NCBI GenBank assembly: GCA_019454045.1
Contig: SKCR01007812.1
Location: forward strand, 62,001-126,000
Direction: 5' to 3'
From: Zanthoxylum bungeanum
Lineage: Eukaryota; Streptophyta; Magnoliopsida; Sapindales; Rutaceae
Length of the DNA: 64,000 nt
Part shown: positions 55,941 through 64,000 of the stretch, piece after piece
Numbering within the stretch: the first letter of the stretch is position 1
Layout of the letters: every line of letters starts with the position of its first letter
Translations under genes and position numbers: made by a program
The notes under the pieces: generated by a model
The model's database searches: none
What the model was told of the DNA's origin: nothing
Seen by the model: only the letters and a program-made list of their open reading frames with translations

Positions 55941-57102
55941 CAGTTTATGTTACTTGGAATGGTATAACAGTCCCTTAAAAAATTAGGTGAGAAATTGAGT
56001 GATGACACAAAAAAATATACATTTATTAAAAGGAAAATTGATCATTTTACACTTGTAATTTCATTAATTCTCTTAATTTAGCACATTTGTGAAATAATAA
56101 TTAAATTTATATTTTATATATTTTTATTATGATTTTTATTTATTGTGTAGGTAAAATATTATTTCAGATGCTCAACGAGAAAATGAATATGAAATCTTAA
56201 TTCTAATACCCGGAAACCCAAAAGAGCGTGACAACTAGATTCAAATCGGATTTAGAAAACATTCACCGTATTTAGATTGACGATAAAATGAGCTCATAAT
56301 ATATTTAACTATACATGTATTTTATATAAATATTAAAAAAAAAAAAAACAAACCCAAAAAACCCAAAGCATAAAAGAAATAAAAATAAAAATAATTTAAA
56401 TAAATTTTTAATATCTTCTTTCCAATCTTGCATGCAAATGGCAAAGTGTTGCAATTTGCAAAGTAAGAGGTGTGCACATCTGGTTATAAATTGAGCTGCT
56501 CATCTCTCATTTTCCCCATTAAAATTCCAACAGTTCTCTCTTGAGATTTTATGGGATGAACTCTTATGTGTTTTATTTTTCTTTTGTAATTTATTTTTCT
56601 TTCAATAATAAAATTACAAGTGTTTTTATTTTTATTTTATTTTACTAATTTGTATCATGTTAGGGTAAAGAGTGAAGTTAATTGTATGAAAATATAAGTG
56701 ATTTTTATTTACATTATATTTTATAAATTGTGATTGTTTCCCAAATAAAATTCGTACTTTTTTCAGTTTATTGAGGACTTTTGATTAGCTGTAGACAATC
56801 ATCGATTGACGCAGATAATACTTGAATCTCATAAATGCAAGAGAGTTGACTATTAAAGATCTGGATTAGTTATAGACAATACAGTTCTCCATGTTTTAAC
56901 ATATTTAGTATCTTGGCAGACTGATTATCGACATGACGGATTACATATGTTGACATAATTAATATATGGTAATCATGAAATAAATTGATTGAGAAATAAT
57001 TATAATTTATATTTTATAAAAAGTAAAAATTATTTTATATTTGTAATATCAACCGTGTATCTCATACCCATAATATTTTATTTTATTATTTTTTATTTTA
57101 TT
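55941..57102. other. AT-rich spacer
   Basis: No gene supported; only an A run near 56335-56348 and low-complexity AT sequence. Confidence 0.5.
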
Positions 57103-57107
57103 AGTTG

Positions 57108-58017
57108 TGTTGACGGGTGATTTCCGTTCCAGGGGCAGTATCAGGATAACACATTAACACCCCGGGACAATCATCCTCCAACCGTGAATTTGTTTGGTTA
57201 TGAGGGACCAAAAGTAAACTTGGCAAAAGACAAAACACACACAAGATCGACAAGAGGGTTTTTACGTGGTTCGGCGGGGTAACCCAGCCTACATCCACGG
57301 GCACAAAGTGGGGTGTGACTTTTTATTACCAAATTGAGCTCGGCCGACCTGTTTTCTGGAAGGTCTAAAGAGAACCGAGTTGTCTGCTTTCTTTGTAGCG
57401 TTTCTTACAAGTAATGTTTAAATGAAATTTTTCCAACCCTTACAAATGAGACTACCATTCCTTTATATATTAGGAAAAAATATAACATTATTCTCATATC
57501 TCCATTATGTCAGCCGAGCAGATTTCCGGCGAATTGACGGGCTCTCTGCCCCAACTGCCTCGCCGAAAGTAAAACATGTCATCTGACTCCATGTCACATC
57601 ACGTCGTTTCGTACGATGCCATACTCAACAATGATGATGACAGCCTGTAAAGATCTCAAGCAGTGATACATGTCAGAGGGAAAAGTCCAAACTATCCATG
57701 ATCGCATGTCGACCGTCGTGAGGTCGGCCTAATGGCGCGCCGAACTACCCGAACTAATCCCGACCTAGCCCAAAATATCCGAGCTCATCATCCCGATCCA
57801 GGAGAATAGAGGGTACCGAACCGAGCCACCGGGCTAAAGTGGTCGGTCTCGGCTCTGATGATGTCGGTCTCTGAGACTTGAATCATATTGTGTTCTCTGG
57901 TCGGCCAGATCCGGGAACCATGTCTGAAAACTATGCCTGGCCGAGGAGAAACTAATACATTCTGAACATTCGTCCTTTCAAAATGAGAAAAATTTATCAC
58001 AAAAATCACCATCAACA
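57108..58017 (-). repeat. 3' LTR of the second Tat element (910 bp)
   Basis: On the minus strand it runs from tgttgatggtg to acccgtcaaca. Its 3' region shares cataaccaaacaaattcac and the gtggttcgg block with the level 1 LTR. A TATA-like aatatataaagga sits near 57472 on the minus strand. The PPT-like gaactagggacata lies just before the start. Confidence 0.75.
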
Positions 58018-58293
58018 TATGTCCCTAGTTCTCGGTTTCAACGAGTATACGAGTTGGTACCAGGAACTATAAAATCGGAAGTGTGCTGATCAACCAGTTG
58101 GTGGTCGGATCCAACAGCCATATAAAAAACTACTTCGGCTAACAATCAGGTCGTCTCTTGTCATCTCGCCATCCTCATGTACTCTATCACTGAATATTTT
58201 GACATCTATTTATGGGGAAAATGCTTCGACCCCGTGCTGATGATGATCAATTCAGTGGGACGTAACCCAACCCCGAGTTAGCAACATACATGG

Positions 58294-58766
58294 CCTCGGC
58301 GGGATAAATCCAGACCCGAGCTGGTGGAGCAAATAACCTCGTCGGAATGAATCCAGCCCCGAGCAGGTGGAACAGATAGCCTCGGTGGAACGAATACAGC
58401 CCAGAGCTGATGGAGCAAATAACATCGGTGGAACGAATCCAGCCCCGAGCTGGTGGAACAGATAGACTCGACGGAATGAATCCATCCCCGAGCTGATGGA
58501 GTAAATAACCTCGGAGGAACGAATTCAGCCTCGAGTTGATGGAACAGATAGCATCGGCGGAACGAATCCAGCCCCGAACTGATGGAGCAAATAACCTCGG
58601 CGGAATGAATCCAGCCTCGAGCTGATAGAACAGATAGCATCAGCGGAACGAATCCAGCCCCGAGCTGGTGGAGCAAATAACCTCGGCGGAACGAATCCAG
58701 CCCCGAGCTGATGGAGCAAATAACCTCGGCGGAACGAATCCAGCCCCGAGCTGATGGAACAGATGA
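58294..58766 (-). repeat. Eleven tandem 43-bp units (second Tat element)
   Basis: Exactly 11 x 43 = 473 bp with no length change. Core: cctcggcggaacgaatccag then ccccgagctgatgga. Units 1-9 alternate between endings gcaaataa and acagatag, giving an 86-bp higher-order period. Homologous to the four diverged units at 7310-7545. Confidence 0.88.
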
Positions 58767-59049
58767 GACTTATTTGTGAGGGAAGAAATTTCAACATCTG
58801 AGGCTCCACGGATCTCGGTGCAGGCGTCCATTTGCTGGGCATCAGCGAAAAATAAAAAATGGAAACATGACAAAGTTACTACACCGGAGGTGACTTAGCA
58901 TATACTTCGCACATACCCAAAAAGGTAGCAACTCGGGTGCCCCGAGGCAGCGTCCTGCCCGGTGCCTCCAAAACACAATTCTGAACCTTACAATCCAGCG
59001 TCCCGGCTAGCCGGACTATGGATCGGTGAGCGGCCAAAGCCATGGGGGC

Positions 59050-59410
59050 AGAAACCTCCCCATGATGGGCGGATCTAGAGTCTGTAATTGCTACGAGGGC
59101 AGAAACCTCCTCATGATATGTTTCTCCTGATCCGAGGCGGTTAGGTAGATAACTCACAGGGGAAGAAATCTCCCAGTGTTCGCCATCCCGAAGTGGTACA
59201 AAAGATCGGTTAGGCAGATAACTCACGGGGGAAAAACTTCCCGTGTTCATCATCGTGAGGTGGTACATGAGCTCGGTTAGATAGATAACTCACGGGGGAA
59301 AAAACCTCCCCATGTTCGCCATCCTGATGTGGTATAGGAGCTCGGTTAGGCAGATAACTCATTGGGGGAAAAACCTCTCCGTGTTCGCCATCCCGAGGTA
59401 GTTCCTCAAA
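59050..59410 (-). repeat. About four 68-bp tandem units (second Tat element)
   Basis: Units start cggttag(g/a).agataactca followed by c(g/a)ggggga(a)aa, a (c)ctcccc block and tgttc(g/a)(c/t)catc, with starts near 59138, 59207, 59275 and 59343. Confidence 0.75.
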
Positions 59411-59867
59411 AATGTGAGTCATGGGGTATTAATGCTCCGGCCTCGGGGGTTTGATAATGACACATGGGGTTGGCGTGCCACGAAGGGTTCACGCTTTTCC
59501 CACATGTACTTCATCATTTGATGCGTTCTGGATCCTCAAAGGTGAAAAGAGTTAGGTCGGGAAACTTCCACCCGGGGGTTTGATAATGATACCCGGGATT
59601 GGAGTGCCGCAGGCTTGGTGCCCTTCCCAACTACCGAACACCCATTTCACTTCGAGTACATCCCAAGAATATTGAACACGACTTTCTCATTCAATTATTA
59701 AACAAGTAAAGTGGACAAGTTTTTAAATTCAAAAAAGAAAGTCATATTCATATTCATGGGACCTATTGCCCTTCTTACAACTCTTGGCGGGTCATTTCAA
59801 GAGAGACTTTTACAATAATTTCTTGGTTCCCGTCTGGTAATCCGATTCTACGGTTCAAAAAAGAGAT

Positions 59868-60842
59868 CTAATGGAAGTACTTCCTCAGCATCTCGGCGTT
59901 CCAGGGCTTCTTGAACAGGGTACCATCCAATTGTTCCAAAAGATAGGTGTCCGGTCTTACTATCTCCACCACTCTGTACGGCCCTTCCCATTTGGCACCC
60001 AACGAGTCTTCTTCGGGTTTTCGGGTATTTAATATAACCCTCCTCAAAACCAAATCTCCAGGAAAGAATGACCGACTGTGAACCTTCTTGTTGTAGAAGC
60101 GGGTCATTCTCTGCTGATAGACGGTCGCTCTTACAGCTGACTTCTCCCATTTTTCTTCGATTAGATCGATGTGGTTCTTGACGAGCTCTTCATTCTGCTC
60201 GGTCTCAAAATACTGGACCCTGTGGGTGGTTATCCTGATCTCTGTTGGGATAATTGCTTCAAAACCATAGGCCAAAGAAAATGGAATTTCCCATGTGGAG
60301 TCCTTGTAGGTTGTCCGATGCGCCCACAATACTTCTGGTAACTCTTCGACCCACAAACCTTTACAAGATCTGAACCTGGCCTTCAGATTTTCCTTGATTA
60401 TTTTTTTGGTCGCCTCGACCTGCCCAAGTAGCCCATTAGATTTGGGATGAGCAGGTGAAGCGAATCTCAAGGCAATTTGGAGGTCTTCACAGAGCTTCAT
60501 GAAACATTTGTTGTCGAATTGCTTCCCATTATCAGTGATGATGGCCCGGGGATCCCGAACCTGCAGATAATATTTTTTTTCACAAAGTCCGTCGTCTTCT
60601 TCTTCGTGATTGTAGATAGTGGTTCGGCTTTTACCCACTTGGTGAAATAGTCAATGGCAACGATGGCGTACTTGGCCTGTCCTCGCCCTCCTGGCATTGG
60701 CCCAATGATGTCTAGCCCCCATTGGGCGAACGGTCAGGGACTGACCAGAGTGGTCAACTGCTCTGCTGGCTGATGGTGAATGTTTGCATTCTTCTGGCAT
60801 CCCTCACACTTCCGAGCTATCTTCATCCCGTCCTGATGCATG
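59868..60842 (-). pseudogene. Integrase core and C-terminus of the second Tat element
   Basis: On the minus strand: MHQDGMKIARKCEGCQKNAN (finger), IVAIDYFTKWVKAEPLSTIT, a frameshift near 60560-60580, then AIITDNGKQFDNKCFMKLCE with the second Asp, the EATKK Glu block, and a C-terminal run with GAKWEGPYRVVEIV ending at 59868. The last 256 codons form one open frame. A TGA lies at about 60735. It is better preserved than the level 1 integrase. Confidence 0.87.
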
Positions 60843-63311
60843 TGATGGAGTTGGTGCTTGGAGTGCCAATCTGATTTGTACATTTTATTATTTATTAATA
60901 AAATAACTATATTTTTCATTTCATATATCATAATGGTATTGTCATTACGCGTATTAAATTGATGTATCGATATGTTAAGAATGACATCGACCTTAGAATA
61001 GTCTTGACACTAGGTGTAAACTATTCTTAAAGTAAATATTTCTAGTCGTTGGTTTTGGAATACGGTCGAATTCCTATAACCTATAAGACTAGTACATGTC
61101 GTATATTGGAATTGGAGTTCCAATGGTTTAACGCGATGTACCATGAGTTTTGGAAACTCGTATAGACATGTGGATATTCGTTGGAGCGAATACTGAATGA
61201 CTCACATGTGATTCCTAATAGTTGGAAGTACACACCACCGTCAATAGGAATCTCATCGAGTCGAGTAGCATATATAATCCTTTTACTATAGGATATCATT
61301 GATTTTGTGTGAGATCCTCCACACTTAGATGCCATGTATGTCATAAACCTTTAATGGTATGGCCACTAGATGTTCGTTGGTGTGGACCGATGTAATCAGT
61401 AATCAAGTGCGAAGCAAGATAGGATCCGTCGGCCCGTATGTATATCATAAGAGGTTTATGTATCCATGTTAGTAAAGTCACGATTCTTAAATCTTTGGCC
61501 AAAGTCGATCACCTAGGGTGGATCGCATCATTATGAAGAATCGTGGACATGTCGACATGAGATATGAGTCTCGGAAACTTGGCGGTATATTCTATGTTTC
61601 CTAAGCACAACTCGGATAGCCTACGACGGAGGGATTGTTAAACATATGTGATGACCTCGACTTGTATAGTTCAGAAATATCGTTTGTGTTCTTCGCGAAT
61701 TCGGAGGTGGCCGAATTGTGTACATATTAGCTAGGCTTATATGACAAATGTGTCTGAACTTAAAGAGTCCCAATATGAAGTGTACTCGTCGAGCACTTGG
61801 GTAGCCGATTATTTTTGATAAAAGGTAATATTCGATATTATAATTATCAACTAAGATAATCAAGTGTTATTGGATAACATTGATTATTTACTTTGACCTA
61901 ATTGGATTAATTGGATTAATTCAATAATTACACAAAAGAGCTTAATTGTAAAATCATAATTATCTCTACCATTTGAGGATATTATGGTAATTGTAAATAT
62001 GTAATAATATGTGGTTTTGGCTTGATTTAATTGGATTAAATCAAGGTGGCAAACATTTAACTAATCAATTTTCTAATCCTTGACTTGATTTAATTGGATT
62101 AAATTAAAGTGGGAGACAATTGAGATTAGTCACACCTAATTATACATATTTGGACAAATCAGATTAAGCCCACTTAAAAGTTGATTACAACTTTTATTAA
62201 TTAAAAATTGCCTAAGTTTTGATATAAATAGCAAGCTTTATGAATGTTTTAATTACAAGTTCAAATACAAGCATATGTAAATTCTTGAGAGATTAGCCTA
62301 AGTTAGAAAAGTGTTTAGAGAATCTTGTGAGGTCTCTACAATATTTCATCTAGGAGAAATCAAAATTGGATCTTGAAGTGAAGCTTGTAAGCATTGAAAA
62401 CAAGATTGGATCTTGAAGTCAAGCTTGCACACATTTAAGGTTCTCCAACAATTTCAATAAGGAGAATTAAATTAGATCTTGTATCAAACTTACTAGGTAA
62501 TGTTTGATCTTCACCTAAGCTATGTTTATTTGTGTATTAGATGCATGATCACATAGCTTAATGTTGAATAAGACTAATCAATTGTGTTAGGATACTTTAG
62601 AAGTATAAATACAATATGTTTGTAATTAGGTCAAAGATGTTCATGTTGGACATGGAACAATTAATTAGAGTTTGGAACTCTTGATTAAAGCTTAGAGCTA
62701 TGACTACAATTCTAAATTCACTTGACCACCTTTAGGTAAACTATAATTGTTCAATAGACATTTCTAATTGGGATTCTAAAATGGTTTGTGTATTGGATTC
62801 AAAATTTACGCAAGTGCGTATTTAGAATATATTTATGCTTTTGGAAAAATATTTGATATTTTGAAAAACTCGATTTTTATTCTATAACATGTGTTTATGT
62901 TGCTTTTGAAATTAAAAATTAATTTTAGGTGTTTTTGAAGTGTTTAGGGAAGACCGGAAGTTATTAGGGTAATAGATCCTAATATCATCAGTTCTTTGGA
63001 AAATTTCCAGAGAGCTGTGCTTTTGAACTTTTATAAGAAAAAAAATAAAAAAAATTATGAGTTGATTGCTATAGTGCGGGCCGCGCACTGTAACGCGCAC
63101 TGCGGGCACAGTGCGTGCGTGCATTGTAGCACGCGCGTACGCGTGCTGTAATTTTGTTTTTAATCTTTCGGGAGTTTTCGGACTCTAATTCAGTCCCGGT
63201 TTTTTCCTATACACTCGTAATGGAATATAGTATTTCATTAAATAATTTAAAATTACACACATACTTGATATCCATGGGTTAGACCCTAGGGGTTCCACAA
63301 CTGCCCCAACA
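60843..63311 (+). mobile_element. Solo-LTR-like insertion of 2469 bp in the integrase of the second Tat element
   Basis: Ends tgatggag...ccccaaca with perfect 5-bp TSD gcatg (60838-60842, 63312-63316). The interrupted integrase sequence is continuous across it. TG/CA ends, a 5-bp TSD and no coding content are what a solo LTR shows. A gatataaatag TATA-like motif at 62221, followed by plausible leader sequence, suggests plus orientation. The lineage is not recognised. ttaattggatta-type short repeats occur at 61900-62110. Confidence 0.75.
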
Positions 63312-63316
63312 GCATG

Positions 63317-63964
63317 GTCGGCCAATATAATCCATGTCTTAGCACTGGCATGACTGTCCCCCGGCATGACTCCCACAAATCCCTCCATGAATCTCTATGA
63401 ACACATAATCTGCTTTCTCGGTCGTAAGACATCTCAAAAGCGGCACCGTATACCCCATCCGGTACAAGACTCCTTCAATCAGGCAGAATTTAGAGCTTCG
63501 GTACTTTAGCTTTCTTGCCTCATTATTATCTTCAGGTCTTTCCCTAGTATCCAAGTACTTCTTAATTGAGTCCATCCAATAGGTCCTCCCCCTACGTCCA
63601 CTTCCATCATCTCCGGCTTCCCAACACTCTTCGCTTGTAGGCAAACCAAAGGGATACTCATAGGCTTCTTTGACTTAATTGACGATGCTAGCCGAGCCAA
63701 TGAGACTGCCTGATGGTTACTCCTCCGGCCAACTTGTTCGAACTGTACATTGCCCATTCCCCCAACCAACTCAATCACTTTGGCCATATAAGCCATCATG
63801 TTTGGTTCTCGGGCTTGGAACTCGCCCATTAACTGTTGGATGGCCAATTGAGAGTCGCTCTTTACAATTACATCTCGGACACCAACTGCCATGCACAATC
63901 TCAACCCGGCCAAAATGGCCTCATACTCGGCTTCATTATTTGTTGCCTCAAAGGCGAACCTCAA
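63317..63964 (-). pseudogene. Archaeal-type RNase H C-terminal part and integrase N-terminus of the second Tat element
   Basis: From 63964 leftward: NNEAEYEAILAGLRLCMAVG (Glu), VKSDSQLAIQQLMGEF (Asp) and VSLARLASS, the same aRH as at 4290-4772. The last block has QAVSLA where EADSLA is expected, so the final Asp is lost. In the next frame (63644-63339) comes the pre-integrase region with VLYRMGYTVPLLRCLTTEKA. It runs into the solo-LTR insertion at 63311. Confidence 0.82.
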
Positions 63965-64000
63965 GGCGTATACAGCTTCTTCACCGTCACTGTTCGTCTG

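Larger units (their letters stand above)
57108..64000 (-). mobile_element. Second Tat-lineage element, minus strand, 5' part beyond the window
   Basis: The 3' LTR is at 57108-58017 with ends TGTTGA...TCAACA. Reading leftwards from 64000 come the archaeal-type RNase H, integrase (interrupted by a 2.47-kb insertion), post-integrase repeats and the LTR. The order and proteins match the level 1 element at 1-31118, in opposite orientation. The antisense gene present in level 1 is absent: the 43-bp array leads almost directly to the LTR. A 5-bp TSD candidate is agttg (57103-57107); its partner lies outside. Confidence 0.85.

Noticed and set aside
58294..58766. CRISPR-like regular repeat
   Set aside because: There are no unique spacers between units; it is a direct tandem array in a plant retrotransposon.
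58252..58873. Several overlapping minus-strand ORFs with a repetitive GLDSFRRGYL-like protein
   Set aside because: These are translations of the 43-bp tandem array in different frames; no start context or homology supports a gene.

Overview
This is a gene-poor, repeat-dominated stretch of a flowering-plant nuclear genome, most likely a eudicot. The evidence is plant-type LTR retrotransposons of several lineages, hAT, Harbinger and CACTA-type elements, tRNA-derived SINEs, and one intact plant gene: an F-box/kelch protein resembling SKIP25, at 32319-33407 on the minus strand. I cannot name the species. I see no rRNA or tRNA gene and no CRISPR array.

Layout. Positions 1-31118 are one three-level nest. 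Level 1 is a Ty3/gypsy Tat-lineage element (plus strand, 5' LTR cut by the window edge). It carries gag, protease, RT, two RNase H domains, integrase and a spliced antisense gene with a Transposase_28-like N-terminus. Level 2 is a 20.5-kb insertion (9424-29946, TSD agcgg) inside that antisense gene. It is an Ogre-like element with 3.4-kb LTRs that keeps gag but has tandem repeats where pol should be. Level 3 is an Athila-like element (18657-28932, TSD ccttt) inside the 3' LTR of level 2. It keeps gag, protease and the integrase C-terminus. In place of RT, RNase H and integrase core it has an unrecognised Cys-rich ORF and a copy, without visible introns, of a LOG-family cytokinin-activating enzyme gene, now decayed. 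Its LTR promoter holds a dense cluster of ACGT-core (G-box/CRE-like) sites upstream of a TATA box.

From 31119 to 42586 lie the F-box gene and AT-rich spacer with small elements: hAT MITEs, a Harbinger-type MITE, a MULE-like long-TIR MITE, three SINE copies of one family, and a CACTA-like subterminal-repeat region. Positions 42587-48802 hold a Tekay/Del-like gypsy element (TSD cgagc) whose pol is mostly replaced by about 1.4 kb of foreign sequence with a minus-strand ORF of 336 codons (two stops). Positions 50279-54578 hold a young Ty1/copia element (TSD tattg; 3 differences in 205 bp between LTRs) that is nonetheless frameshifted and lacks part of RT. From 57108 to the window end is a second Tat-type element on the minus strand, with an 11 x 43-bp array near its 3' LTR and a 2.47-kb solo-LTR-like insertion (TSD gcatg) in its integrase.

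How the parts work together. None of the LTR elements is coding-competent as seen: each has stops, frameshifts or lost pol domains. Recent movement of the copia element, and the clean insertions of levels 2 and 3, imply supply in trans by relatives elsewhere. The main biological interest is host-gene capture: the LOG copy, the Cys-rich ORF, and the foreign ORF in the Tekay-like element.
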